Assembly (NCBI RefSeq): GCF_018399035.1
Contig: NZ_CP073760.1
Location: 3,228,001 to 3,292,000, forward strand
Source: Thiocapsa sp.
GTDB taxonomy: Bacteria > Pseudomonadota > Gammaproteobacteria > Chromatiales > Chromatiaceae
Reading direction: 5' to 3'
DNA length: 64,000 bases
Shown here: in pieces, positions 53,335 through 63,372 of the stretch
Layout of the letters: each line of letters begins with the position of its first letter
Position numbering within the stretch: position 1 is the first letter of the stretch
Translations under genes and position numbers: made by a program
Notes under the pieces: model-generated
What the model saw: the letters and a program-made list of their open reading frames with translations, nothing else
Told to the model about the DNA's origin: nothing
Database searches by the model: none

Positions 53335-53952
53335 TCATATCCGGATATCACCTAAAAACAGCTTTCGCGCGTTGACCCACTCGATGCTCGGACCGAAACG
53401 CCCGTGGCGGACCCGCACCAGCCCGGCGTAGTCGATCCGGATGCGATACCAGCGGCGCGCATCGGCACCGAGCAGGTGGCCGACCAGCGCGCGCATCACC
53501 CCGGCATGGCAGACGATCAGCAACCGGCGGCCCGGATAGGCGGCGAGATGACGGGCGTACGCATCCGAAACGCGCGCGAGCAGGCGCTCCAACGGCTCGG
53601 CGCCGGCCGGGCGCGCTCCGACGGGGTCGCGATAGAAGGCGGCGAAGCGCTCGGGCTCCTCCTCGGCAACCGCGCTGCGGGCGCGCCCTTCCCAGGTGCC
53701 CATGCCGACCTCGATCAGGCTCGGGTCGACGACCAGCGGAAGTGCGTTTCGCCCGGCGAGATCCGCGGCAAAGACGCGGCAGCGCGACATCGGCGAGCTA
53801 ATGATCTGATCCCAGGGCGCCGCCTCGCCGAGCGCATCGGTCATCTGCGACCAGCCCGCCGGGCTGAGCGGGTCGTCGGTCCCGTTGCCGCGATAGCGCG
53901 CACCGCCGACGGGCTCGCCGTGACGGATCAAATCGACCAGGATTTCGGACAT
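53335..53952 (-). CDS. Histidine phosphatase family protein
   Basis: The 205-aa protein belongs to the phosphoglycerate-mutase-like histidine phosphatases. The catalytic RHG motif is in VDLIRHGEPVGGARYRG (His about residue 11), the second His in LLIVCHAGVMRALVGHLL (about 155), and the Glu in EVGMGTWEGRARS. Substrates range from adenosylcobalamin phosphate (CobC) to other phosphoesters and cannot be fixed here. The start at plus 53950-53952 (MSEILVDLIRHG) is chosen because the RHG motif follows at once. It has no operon partner on its strand. Confidence 0.85.
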   Translation of the reverse strand: MSEILVDLIRHGEPVGGARYRGNGTDDPLSPAGWSQMTDALGEAAPWDQIISSPMSRCRVFAADLAGRNALPLVVDPSLIEVGMGTWEGRARSAVAEEEPERFAAFYRDPVGARPAGAEPLERLLARVSDAYARHLAAYPGRRLLIVCHAGVMRALVGHLLGADARRWYRIRIDYAGLVRVRHGRFGPSIEWVNARKLFLGDIRI

Positions 53953-54133
53953 GGCAGACTCGCTTGGTGGACCGCGTCGGTCGTACCGGGCACGGAAGGT
54001 TCGACCGACAGCCGGCGGACGTCGCGCGTCCCCTGCTGGACACCAAAGGGATCCGCGGCTTCGGCTCGGGCAGGCGTAGCAGTCGGAGAGGCAAGGCGCT
54101 AGAGTGTAGCGGATATCAACCAGGACAGACCTT

Positions 54134-54436
54134 ATGAAGAACAAGATCTACGAGGGCATCGACAAGCAGGGGGGCGGCGCCATGACCCCGACCGCCAACA
54201 TCATCCGCGACGCCTGGGTGTTCGGCATCATCCCGGAGGATCAAACCTGCGAGGGCTGGACCCTTCAAGGCATCGAGGACCTTTACGACAAGGTCACGCA
54301 GGCCTGGCACCCCTTCGGCCATCTCGTCTCCAGACTCCCGCCCGAGCTGCGCGAACGGCATGAGCGGATCTATACGGATGCGATCCAAAAGGCACGTGCA
54401 GCCGGCTGGGACCCCGAGCTCGGCGACAACGACTGA
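54134..54436 (+). CDS. Conserved hypothetical protein
   Basis: This 100-aa protein (MKNKIYEGIDKQGGGAMTPT, ANIIRDAWVFGIIPEDQTCE, GIEDLYDKVTQAWHPFGHLV) has no membrane segment or known motif. It begins 181 bases after the divergent phosphatase start and is followed by another small gene after 56 bases. The codon use is like core genes, so it is probably native. No function can be stated. Confidence 0.65.
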   Translation: MKNKIYEGIDKQGGGAMTPTANIIRDAWVFGIIPEDQTCEGWTLQGIEDLYDKVTQAWHPFGHLVSRLPPELRERHERIYTDAIQKARAAGWDPELGDND

Positions 54437-54492
54437 GCAAGCGCCGCTCCGAGAGCGGCCGAACGACATCCGGATCCGCGGGGCATCCCGAC

Positions 54493-54720
54493 ATGGCCGA
54501 TTACCGGATCCGGATCGCCTGGCGACCGGCGGTCGGACGGCAGTCCATTTCGGACCCCGTCGGTTGCGAGATCGTCTATTATTTTAAGGATCTACGGGAG
54601 ACGCAGACGCGGCTGCTCGGCGCGATCCAGCCGGTCATCAAGCAGATGCTCGAACGCGAGCGATGCACGGCCGGACCGACACCGGCCCCGCGGGTATTGC
54701 CCCTGAGGCGCCCGGCTTAA
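54493..54720 (+). CDS. Small hypothetical protein
   Basis: The 75-aa ORF (MADYRIRIAWRPAVGRQSIS, YYFKDLRETQTRLLGAIQPV, IKQMLERERC) is basic and mostly helical with no recognised domain. It follows the 100-aa gene closely on the same strand and may be co-transcribed. Its stop lies at the border of the intergenic repeat at 54716. Confidence is moderate because of its small size. Confidence 0.5.
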   Translation: MADYRIRIAWRPAVGRQSISDPVGCEIVYYFKDLRETQTRLLGAIQPVIKQMLERERCTAGPTPAPRVLPLRRPA

Positions 54721-54910
54721 ACCGCGCCCAGCGCTGCATGCGATGTTTTTGGATGAGATCAGCCTCGGCAGACTTGACGAACGTTGGAGTCGGCGCGGTT
54801 TAAGATTTTAATAAACATATCATTTTGAACCGCGCACCCGCTAAGGGTTGTGGATGCAACAAACGTCGAGCTCACTCGAATATGAGCATGTCGCTCTGGA
54901 CGCGGTTTAG
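54716..54910 (+). repeat. Intergenic palindrome-ended repeat, second location
   Basis: Close relative of 1086-1200: GGCTTAAACCGCGCCCAGCG start, the block GATGTTTTTGGATGAGATCA, then GGCAGACTTGACGA, the end GGCGCGGTTTAAGATTTTAA, and an AT-rich spacer followed by TTGAACCGCGCACCCG. A further partial CGCGGTTTAG lies near 54900. It separates the small genes from the hemerythrin gene. Confidence 0.7.
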
Positions 54911-55062
54911 AGCCGGCGCACGGGCTCCGATCGAACAGCACGAGAACAGCAAGACGTTCCTTGGTCCGGACGACACAGCGGACCCTGCGCCCGACCCATC
55001 CCGGAGGGCGCAACCTTTCGGCGCCCATCTACCGCGGCGCCGGATGCACGACGGAGGACCCG

Positions 55063-55563
55063 ATGACAAGGCTTTTGACTTGGCACGACGAATGGTCTCT
55101 CAACATCGATGTCGTAGATGCGGAGCATCGAGGGCTGATCGAGCAGCTCGCGGACATCTGTCACCGTTTCGGTCCCGAGGCATCCCCGCGACGCTCCGGC
55201 GACGCCTTCGCCCTCATCGATGCCCTGACCGATCTCGGCGAAGCCGTGCGGGAGCATTTCAAACGGGAAGAGGAGCTGATGCAGACCGTCGGCTTCGATG
55301 ACCTCGCCGAGCACTGCACCGAGCATGCGCTCTTGATGGCCGAATACACCGATCAGCTACGCCGCTGGCGTGCGGAGGGCATCCATGTCTTCGACGAGGA
55401 TGCGCAGGAAAACGCACGCGATTGGATCCTCGACCACATCCTGGGCGCGGATCGCGACTTCGCGAAGGCCTTCCACGCGATCGAAGATCAGCTGTCTTCC
55501 CCAAGGCGCCCCCACACCGTGGCGGCGTGGTCGCGCCTCAACGCGGCCCGAAAAGGTCTTTGA
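55063..55563 (+). CDS. Bacteriohemerythrin
   Basis: This 166-aa protein has the di-iron hemerythrin pattern: LTWHDEWSLNIDVVDAEHRG (His and Glu ligands), REHFKREEELMQTVGF (HxxxE), EHCTEHALLM (HxxxH), and a final DHILGADRDF (His-Asp). It binds oxygen reversibly and may store, sense or deliver O2. ATG 55063 follows ACGGAGGACCCG. Its 3' end overlaps the convergent sdhB gene by 26 bases, so antisense interaction is possible. Confidence 0.9.
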   Translation: MTRLLTWHDEWSLNIDVVDAEHRGLIEQLADICHRFGPEASPRRSGDAFALIDALTDLGEAVREHFKREEELMQTVGFDDLAEHCTEHALLMAEYTDQLRRWRAEGIHVFDEDAQENARDWILDHILGADRDFAKAFHAIEDQLSSPRRPHTVAAWSRLNAARKGL

Positions 55564-56293
55564 GCAACTGCACCGTGGTCTGACGCCCAAGCTCGCCGAT
55601 CGCCGTCGTCAGCGGGATCTCCTTGGGGCAGACCCGGACGCAGTTCTGCGCATTGCCGCAATCGCTCAAGCCGCCGTCAGCCATGATGGCGTGCAGACGC
55701 TCCGTCTTGTCGTAGCGCCCGGTCGGATGGGCGTTCATCAGGCGGGCTTGGGCCAGCGGCGCCGGGCCGAGAAAGGCCGAGTGCGGCCCGAACTGCGGAC
55801 AAGCGGCCATGCAGCACCCGCACGACATGCAGCGGCTGTAGAGATAATCCGCCGCCCAGGCATCCGGCCCGATGCGCGGGGCGCCTTCATGCGTGTCCCA
55901 GACGCCGTCGATCCTGATCCATGCCTTGACCTGCTTGAGACCCTGATCGATCCGTCGGCGATCGACCAACAGATCGCGCACGACCGGAAACTTCGGCAAG
56001 GGCTCCAGGCGGATCGGTTGATCGAGCTCGGCGACAAGCGCCGAGCAGGAGGGCCGCGGAACACCGTTGATCAGCATGGCGCAGGAGCCGCAGACCTCCT
56101 CCATGCAGTTGTGCTCCCAGACGATCGGATCGACCCGCTCACCCGAGACCGTGACCGGGTTCTCTCGCAGCGCCATCAGGAGCGAAACAATGTTGTGGTC
56201 CGGATGGCCGGGAATCGTAAACTCCTGCCAATAGGGTGCGCTGTCGGGACGGTCCTGACGGCGGATGCGCAGATGGATCGGCTGCTCGGTCAT
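55538..56293 (-). CDS. sdhB: Succinate dehydrogenase/fumarate reductase iron-sulfur subunit
   Basis: This 251-aa subunit carries three Fe-S clusters between SdhA flavin and the membrane quinone site. The 2Fe-2S ligands are in EHNCMEEVCGSCAMLING, and the other clusters in SRCMSCGCCMAACPQFG and NCVRVCPKEIPL. It is the last gene of sdhCAB, with its start overlapping the sdhA stop (ATGA). The sequence and gene order resemble the B-type (Bacillus/epsilonproteobacterial) SQR/QFR class rather than the E. coli SdhCDAB type. Direction (oxidation or fumarate reduction) is not decided by sequence. Confidence 0.93.
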   Translation of the reverse strand: MTEQPIHLRIRRQDRPDSAPYWQEFTIPGHPDHNIVSLLMALRENPVTVSGERVDPIVWEHNCMEEVCGSCAMLINGVPRPSCSALVAELDQPIRLEPLPKFPVVRDLLVDRRRIDQGLKQVKAWIRIDGVWDTHEGAPRIGPDAWAADYLYSRCMSCGCCMAACPQFGPHSAFLGPAPLAQARLMNAHPTGRYDKTERLHAIMADGGLSDCGNAQNCVRVCPKEIPLTTAIGELGRQTTVQLLKDLFGPR

Positions 56294-58179
56294 CGATAAT
56301 CCCTCGGCTCGGTCGGCGCGTAGACGCTCAGGTCTACCTCCTGGTAGCTGAGTTTGGGTCCGTCCCGGGTGTGCTCGGCGATGGTGGTCTTGAGCCACTG
56401 CGCGTTGTTCGCATGCCAGCGGTCGCGATACGCCTCGAACTCGGGGTCGCCCGCGAAGGTGCCCTCGGGGATCGGGATGTGAAACGCGGGTTTGTAATGG
56501 GCACCGCGGCACTCGTCACGGGCCAGTGCGCCTTGGGCCACGACTGCAGCCAGCTCGATCATATCGCCGAGTTGGCGCGCAAAGGCCAGACTCTGATTCG
56601 CCCAGGTGCTGGACTCGCCGAGGCGCGCGTTGCCCAGACGCTCCTGCAGCACCTGAATCTCGCCGAGGGCGGATGTCAGCTCGGGGTTCGAGCGCACCAC
56701 GCCGACCTTGGTCGTCATCAGCGCGCCCAGCTCCTTCTGGATCAGATAAGGCGTGTCCGCGCCCTCGGCCCGCATCAGCTCGGCGTTGATCCCCTGCTGG
56801 CACGCGACCTCGGCCTGCGGGATCGCCGGGGCCAGCCCGCCGCGATCAACGGCCAGACCCTTGAGATAGCTCACCACCGATTCCCCGGCGACGCGTCCCG
56901 AGTAGCTCGCCGAGAGGAGCGAGTTGGCACCCAGTCGGTTGGCCCCGTGATAGGCGTAATCGCACTCGCCGCAGGCGTAGAGGCCGGGGATGTTGGTCGC
57001 ATGATTGCGCGGGCTGTCGGGTTGGATCCCGCCGTCGGCGGAACGCTCGAAATCGACCCAGAGACCGCCCATGCCGTAGTGCGCCGCCGGAAAGATCTCC
57101 ATCGGCTCGGTCATGGGATCGACACCGGCGAACTTGCGATAGATCTCCAGGATGGCGCCCAAGCGCGCGCCGATGAAGGCCGCATCCAGGTGCGTGAGAT
57201 CGAGATAGACCCGGTCGCCGCCGTCACCGCCGATGCCGAGACCCATCTGTCGGGTGACGGTCCAGATGGCACGCGCCGCCTCGTCGCGGGCGACCGTGTT
57301 GCCGTAGGCCGGGAAGAATTCCTCGAGGAAATAGAAGCGCTCGGCCTCCGGGATGGTCTTGGGCGGACGCCGGTCGCCGGGCGTCTTCGGCACCCAGATG
57401 CGCCCGCCCTCCCCGCGCGCCGCCTCGCTCATCAGCCGGTTCTTGTCGTGCCCCATCATGGCCGTGGGATGGAACTGGAAGAACTCCGCGTTGGCCATCC
57501 AGGCGCCCTGCCGGTAGCAGCGGCTCGCCGCGGCGCCGGTCGAGTTGGTCGAGGTCGTACTCTTGGGCGCATAGAGCTGGCCCATGCCGCCGCTCGCCAC
57601 GACGACCGCGTCGGCCGTGAAGGCGCGCACCTCCAGGCTGTTCAGATCCATCGCCACGATGCCGCGACAGACGCCGTCGGCATCCAGCAGCAGGGACAGA
57701 AACTCCCACCACTCATGCTTGACGACCTTGCCCTCGGACTCCAGCCGGCGCACCTGCTGGTCCACGCCGTAGAGGAGCTGTTGCCCGGTGCTGGCACCGG
57801 CGAAGCAGGTCCGCTTGTTCTTCACGCCGCCGAAGAGACGCTGATCGAGCAACCCCTCGGGCGTGCGCGAGAAGGTCACGCCCATCCGCTCGAAGGTGTG
57901 AATCAGGCCCGGTGCATCCTCGCACATGGCCTTCACCGGGGGTTGATTCGCCAGATACTCGCCACCCTTGATGGTGTCGATGATGTGCTGACGTATCGAG
58001 TCGTGCTGCCCCTTGGTGTCGAGCACGGCATTGATGCCGCCCTGAGCACAGACCGAGTGACTGCGCTTGACCTCGAACAGCGAGAAGAGCGTGATCGGAA
58101 AACCCGCGTCGGCGATCCGCAAGGTCGCCCAAAGCCCGCCCAGGCCGCCGCCGATGACGATGACGTTCGGCGTGCTCAT
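56290..58179 (-). CDS. sdhA: Succinate dehydrogenase/fumarate reductase flavoprotein subunit
   Basis: This 629-aa catalytic subunit has the FAD-binding NVIVIGGGLGGLWATLRIAD (about 5-24), HSVCAQGGINAV with the FAD-linking motif region, FFQFHPTAM (substrate-binding area), HYGMGGLWVDF and the capping domain. It oxidises succinate or reduces fumarate at the membrane. The start at plus 58177-58179 (MSTPNVIVIGG) overlaps the sdhC stop by four bases. The long frame on the opposite strand is a shadow. Full length and intact. Confidence 0.94.
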   Translation of the reverse strand: MSTPNVIVIGGGLGGLWATLRIADAGFPITLFSLFEVKRSHSVCAQGGINAVLDTKGQHDSIRQHIIDTIKGGEYLANQPPVKAMCEDAPGLIHTFERMGVTFSRTPEGLLDQRLFGGVKNKRTCFAGASTGQQLLYGVDQQVRRLESEGKVVKHEWWEFLSLLLDADGVCRGIVAMDLNSLEVRAFTADAVVVASGGMGQLYAPKSTTSTNSTGAAASRCYRQGAWMANAEFFQFHPTAMMGHDKNRLMSEAARGEGGRIWVPKTPGDRRPPKTIPEAERFYFLEEFFPAYGNTVARDEAARAIWTVTRQMGLGIGGDGGDRVYLDLTHLDAAFIGARLGAILEIYRKFAGVDPMTEPMEIFPAAHYGMGGLWVDFERSADGGIQPDSPRNHATNIPGLYACGECDYAYHGANRLGANSLLSASYSGRVAGESVVSYLKGLAVDRGGLAPAIPQAEVACQQGINAELMRAEGADTPYLIQKELGALMTTKVGVVRSNPELTSALGEIQVLQERLGNARLGESSTWANQSLAFARQLGDMIELAAVVAQGALARDECRGAHYKPAFHIPIPEGTFAGDPEFEAYRDRWHANNAQWLKTTIAEHTRDGPKLSYQEVDLSVYAPTEPRDYR

Positions 58180-58808
58180 GACAGGAACCCCATCAGGCCA
58201 TGGATACCCATGGCCGCCAACAACAGACCGAGCAGAACACAGATCCAACCGAACAGACGTTGCGCGCGAACCGAGGTCGTGAGCCCCCAGACGATCGCCA
58301 TCGAGGCGAGCCCGTTGGCCAGATGAAACACCGAGAGCAGCAGACCGACCAGATAGAGTCCGAGCATCCAGGGCTGGCTCAGCAGCGCCTGCATGTGGGC
58401 GAAGAGATCATCGCTCACGCTCGGGTCCCAGAACCCGGCGATGCGCGTCATCCCGACATGCATCAGCAGAAAGAGCAAGATGCCGATGCCGGAGATTCGC
58501 TGCATCCAGTAGAGCCGGTTGCGCGCGTAGCTATAGCGCGCGAGCTCCGCACGCATCTGGGCCGTGATCGCCAGCCCGTAGCCGGCATGGAAGAGCAGCG
58601 GCAGCGCGATCACGAAGATCTCCATCAAGGGCAGATAATTCATGCCCTTGAGCGCCGCAACGACATGCTCGTTGTAGTGCTCCGCGCCAAAGCGCGACTG
58701 GGAGTTCTCCCAGAGATGAAAGATCAGGAAGGCGCCGACCGGGAGCAGACCAAGCAGGGAGTGCAGACGACGCAGGACGAAATGCGGATTGTCGATGGAT
58801 GCGGACAT
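58176..58808 (-). CDS. sdhC: Succinate dehydrogenase/fumarate reductase cytochrome b subunit
   Basis: The 210-aa di-heme cytochrome b558-type subunit has five membrane spans (about residues 16-32, 65-82, 105-125, 148-168, 182-205) and the heme-ligand histidines in FVLRRLHSLLGLLPVGAFLI (H15), FLIFHLWENS, LLFHAGYGL, LLMHVGM and VFHLANGL. It anchors SdhAB and reduces or oxidises quinone. A single large subunit instead of SdhC plus SdhD defines the B-type complex. It is first in the operon and has no promoter that I can fix. Confidence 0.92.
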   Translation of the reverse strand: MSASIDNPHFVLRRLHSLLGLLPVGAFLIFHLWENSQSRFGAEHYNEHVVAALKGMNYLPLMEIFVIALPLLFHAGYGLAITAQMRAELARYSYARNRLYWMQRISGIGILLFLLMHVGMTRIAGFWDPSVSDDLFAHMQALLSQPWMLGLYLVGLLLSVFHLANGLASMAIVWGLTTSVRAQRLFGWICVLLGLLLAAMGIHGLMGFLS

Positions 58809-58925
58809 GGGCGATCGGACAGCGGGGAATCAGGGGACAGCTTACCCGGATCGGACCGCCGGGGATCTGATCGGGCTCAGTCGAGGGTGATGTTGGTCCG
58901 TAGGACAGCCTGATGCGGCCGACCG

Positions 58926-59780
58926 CTAGGTGTGAGATGTCGGCTTCCGGCCACCGTCCATGATCGACGCGACCGATCGCCTTCTACCACCGCTGGAGGC
59001 TGGGAGCCGGAGGCTGGCGGCTGGCGGCTCCCCGGGCAGCTCGCCTTCAACCATGATCGGCTTGATCGCATGCAGGATGTTGGCGAAGAGATGGCTGTGC
59101 TCGGCCTCTTCGCGGGCCAGCAGGGCCTTCATGTGCTCGCGACGGGTGGGCATGGAGAAACAGGCGGGACAGGAGTCCGGGACAATCGGGAGGCCGGCGC
59201 GCTCGGCATAGTCGGCGGTCTGGCGCTCGCGGCAGTAGACCAGCGGGCGGATGATGCGCACGTCGCCCTCGTTGTTCCGGTAATGGGCCTTCATGGTGCG
59301 CAGTTGGCCGCCGTGGAAGAGCGACATCAGGAGACTCTCGGCCAGATCGTCGAGATGCTGGGCCAGAGCGAGCACGCCGTAGCCCTGCTCGCGGCAGATG
59401 CGATACATGATGCCGCGCTTCATCCGCGAGCAATAGGCGCAGAAGGAGTCGCCGTCCATGTGCTCCTTGGCCTGATCCATCAGGGGCTGCTGCTCGTAAA
59501 ACCAGGTCACGCCCAGGCGTGCGTAGTAGTCCTTGAGGTGCTCCGGATCGAATCCCGGCACCTGCGGATCCACAGTGAGCACCGCCAGATCGAAGCGCAC
59601 CGGGGCGTAGGTCTGCAAGTGCTTGAGGATCTGCAGAAGGGAGAGCGAATCCTTCCCGCCCGAGACGCCGAGCAGGATACGGTCGCCCTCGCCGATCATG
59701 CGGAAGTCCGCGATGGCGCGGCCGACGAGACGCAGCAGGGACTTCGGGGGTTTGGGCTGATTGCGGTCGGAGGGGCTCAT
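58926..59780 (-). CDS. ttcA: tRNA 2-thiocytidine(32) synthetase TtcA
   Basis: This 284-aa enzyme thiolates cytidine 32 of certain tRNAs using ATP and an Fe-S cluster. The PP-loop is LLGVSGGKDSLSLLQIL (about 37-53), and the two CxxC motifs are FCAYCSRMKRG and DSCPACFSM. The start at plus 59778-59780 (MSPSDRNQPKPPKSLLRLVG) overlaps the stop of the upstream phosphodiesterase gene by four bases. The last 30 residues after MVEGELPGE are low-complexity and not conserved. It is a core gene. Confidence 0.93.
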   Translation of the reverse strand: MSPSDRNQPKPPKSLLRLVGRAIADFRMIGEGDRILLGVSGGKDSLSLLQILKHLQTYAPVRFDLAVLTVDPQVPGFDPEHLKDYYARLGVTWFYEQQPLMDQAKEHMDGDSFCAYCSRMKRGIMYRICREQGYGVLALAQHLDDLAESLLMSLFHGGQLRTMKAHYRNNEGDVRIIRPLVYCRERQTADYAERAGLPIVPDSCPACFSMPTRREHMKALLAREEAEHSHLFANILHAIKPIMVEGELPGEPPAASLRLPASSGGRRRSVASIMDGGRKPTSHT

Positions 59781-60400
59781 AGGCGGGTCGTCTTTGCGGG
59801 CCGTGAACCTTGGCGGTGCAAAGCCGGGACCTTGGAACGGCGGGTTGCGAGGAAGGCGAACCGATGGACCTCGACCTGCCACTCGGTCTCGCCGGCAATC
59901 AAAAGCAGACAAGAAGGTCCGCCGTAGGTTCGAGTCCGACCGGCGGCGCCCGGATTCAACACCCAGGGCGCCGTTTCCATGTCCAACACCAGCCGATGGC
60001 TGTGCCCGTAAACGATCGCCCGTGCGGTCGGGAAGCGGGCGCGCAGCCGCGCATGGCGGTCGCGCGCCGGACCCTGATGACCGTGGATCACGACCAGGCA
60101 ACCGCCCGGCAGCGCGAGCTCGATCCATTCCGGGAGCTGGCGCAAGAGGTCATGATCGCGCTCCGGCCATTGGCGCGAGACATCGTTGTTGCCGAAGACG
60201 GCGAAGACGCGTCCCAGGCCGGGCTGCATCCGGGCGAGGATATCGGCGTTGCCGATGTCTCCGCCGTGGATCGCCAGATCGCAGGTCGTGACCAACTGCT
60301 CGATGCGCGCATCCAGATCGCCGTGCGTATCGGACAGGATCGCGAGCCGCAGGCTGCGGCCGGGTATCCGAGCGATCGCCCCCGCAGCGCCGGAGCCCAT
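59777..60400 (-). CDS. YfcE/MJ0936 family metallophosphoesterase
   Basis: The 207-aa protein has the calcineurin-like motifs LAILSDTHGDLDARI (Asp-His metal site), AIHGGDIGNADIL (GD), VFGNNDVSRQW (GNND), VVIHGHQG and VYGHSHR (GHxH). It is a cytosolic metal-dependent phosphodiesterase of unknown physiological substrate. It overlaps ttcA by four bases, suggesting a two-gene operon with tRNA-modification enzyme. The frame starts 21 residues before the first motif, so the exact ATG is uncertain. Confidence 0.88.
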   Translation of the reverse strand: MGSGAAGAIARIPGRSLRLAILSDTHGDLDARIEQLVTTCDLAIHGGDIGNADILARMQPGLGRVFAVFGNNDVSRQWPERDHDLLRQLPEWIELALPGGCLVVIHGHQGPARDRHARLRARFPTARAIVYGHSHRLVLDMETAPWVLNPGAAGRTRTYGGPSCLLLIAGETEWQVEVHRFAFLATRRSKVPALHRQGSRPAKTTRL

Positions 60401-60404
60401 CGCC

Positions 60405-61403
60405 CTAATCCATCGTCAGCGCGAGCTTGCCGGTCACATGCCCCGTCTCGATGCGCTTGTGCGCCTCCTGAGCCTGCGCGAGCGGGAAGGTCTCCGAGAC
60501 ATGGATGCGCAGGTCGCCCTGGTCGATCAGCTTGGCGCAGCGGCGCAGGATCTCGCCCTGATGGGTGCGTGCCCGCGGCAGATCGCGGAGCATCGGGGTG
60601 AGCATCAGCTCCAGACTGATCCGCAGATTGCGCACGCGGGCCTCCTTCAGATCCAGATCCGGCCCCGGATCCAGAATAGTCACCAGATCCCCGTAGTGCG
60701 CCATCGCCGGGATGGTCTTGCGGAAGACCTCGGGGCCGACGGTATCCAGCGCGATGTCCACGCCCTGCCCTTCGCTCCAATCCATCACCGACTCGACGAG
60801 ATCCTCGTCCTTGTAGTTGATGCAGTATTCGGCGCCGAGCGCATGGACGAAGTCGGCCTTCTCCGGGCTGCTCACGGTCGTGCAAACGCGCGCACCCGCC
60901 GCCTTGGCGAGCTGGATGGCGACATGCCCGACCCCGCCCGCACCGGCGTGGATCAGGACGCGCTGGCCTTCCACGAGACGCGCCCGGTCGTGCAGCGCCT
61001 CCCAAGCGGTCAGCAGCACCAGCGGCGCCGCGGCGGCCTCCACGAAGCCGATCGCGCGCGGCTTGGCCTGCGCCAGATGATTGTCGAGCAGGATATACTC
61101 GGCATAGTTGCCGACCGGACCGCCGATCCCGCCCCAGCAGAACCAGACCTCGTCGCCCGGTTTGAAGCGTGTCACCGCCGCGCCGGCGGCCTCGACCACG
61201 CCGGCCCCGTCGCAGCCCAAGACGGCCGGCAATCCATTCGGTAATAGAGGTCCGTTGTTGCGGATCTTGCTATCCACCGGATTGACGCCGGCGGCCTTGA
61301 GCCTGACCAGGATATCGTCCGGCCCGCCGATCTCGGGACGCGGCCGATCGACCCGTTGCAAAACGGCCGGCCCGCCGGTCTCGCGCATCTCGATTGCCTT
61401 CAT
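60405..61403 (-). CDS. Zinc-independent quinone oxidoreductase-like MDR protein
   Basis: This 332-aa protein belongs to the medium-chain dehydrogenase/reductase superfamily, quinone oxidoreductase branch. It has the GroES-like N-terminus (VKAAGVNPVDSKIRNNGPLL, LGCDGAGVVEAAGAAVTRFK) and a Rossmann domain with GAGGVGHVAIQLAKAAGARV (about 153-172). The structural-zinc cysteines of alcohol dehydrogenases are absent. It would use NADPH to reduce quinones or enones. The start at plus 61401-61403 (MKAIEMRETG) is canonical. It lies four bases upstream of the phosphoesterase gene on the same strand and is probably co-transcribed. Confidence 0.88.
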   Translation of the reverse strand: MKAIEMRETGGPAVLQRVDRPRPEIGGPDDILVRLKAAGVNPVDSKIRNNGPLLPNGLPAVLGCDGAGVVEAAGAAVTRFKPGDEVWFCWGGIGGPVGNYAEYILLDNHLAQAKPRAIGFVEAAAAPLVLLTAWEALHDRARLVEGQRVLIHAGAGGVGHVAIQLAKAAGARVCTTVSSPEKADFVHALGAEYCINYKDEDLVESVMDWSEGQGVDIALDTVGPEVFRKTIPAMAHYGDLVTILDPGPDLDLKEARVRNLRISLELMLTPMLRDLPRARTHQGEILRRCAKLIDQGDLRIHVSETFPLAQAQEAHKRIETGHVTGKLALTMD

Positions 61404-61572
61404 GGACGTTTCACCTCGTGTCGTAAGTCTTCCGAATCCACTACCGACGGCAGCACTCGGGGGCATGCTAGCCCCATCGACAGGTTCGACACAATCCAGA
61501 GGACCCGGCCGAGAGCCCGGCCCGCAACCGAGTCCTGCCCCGATCGCCAGCCACTGCACCGGAGTACCCCGC

Positions 61573-63147
<1,575 letters not shown>

Positions 63148-63372
63148 GGGGCCGGCGGCCGATGTCCTGCATGCCGACCAGCCCTTGGTCTGTCCCGGGG
63201 CGGTCGCCGGTGCGCACGGAAGAGACCGATCAGGCGCAGCGCGTCTCTTCACGACGAGCGGCTCTTTGTCGCGGTTCGACTCAACGAGCGTCGCACACGT
63301 GATGCGTCTTTCCGCACCCTCGATCCATCAAAGGTCGCAGACGATTCGGTCCTGAGGCATCATCCGCGGATT
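63148..63372. other. Intergenic region before the DUF3375/JetA gene
   Basis: No gene is seen. The DNA is GC-rich. The start of the next gene follows CATCATCCGCGGATT without a strong ribosome-binding site. Any promoter for a Wadjet operon would lie here; none is clear. Confidence 0.4.

Noticed and set aside
56236..58326. 696-codon open frame antisense to sdhA/sdhB
   Set aside because: It mirrors the codon structure of the succinate dehydrogenase genes; low-complexity Leu/Gly/Arg-rich product, no start signals.
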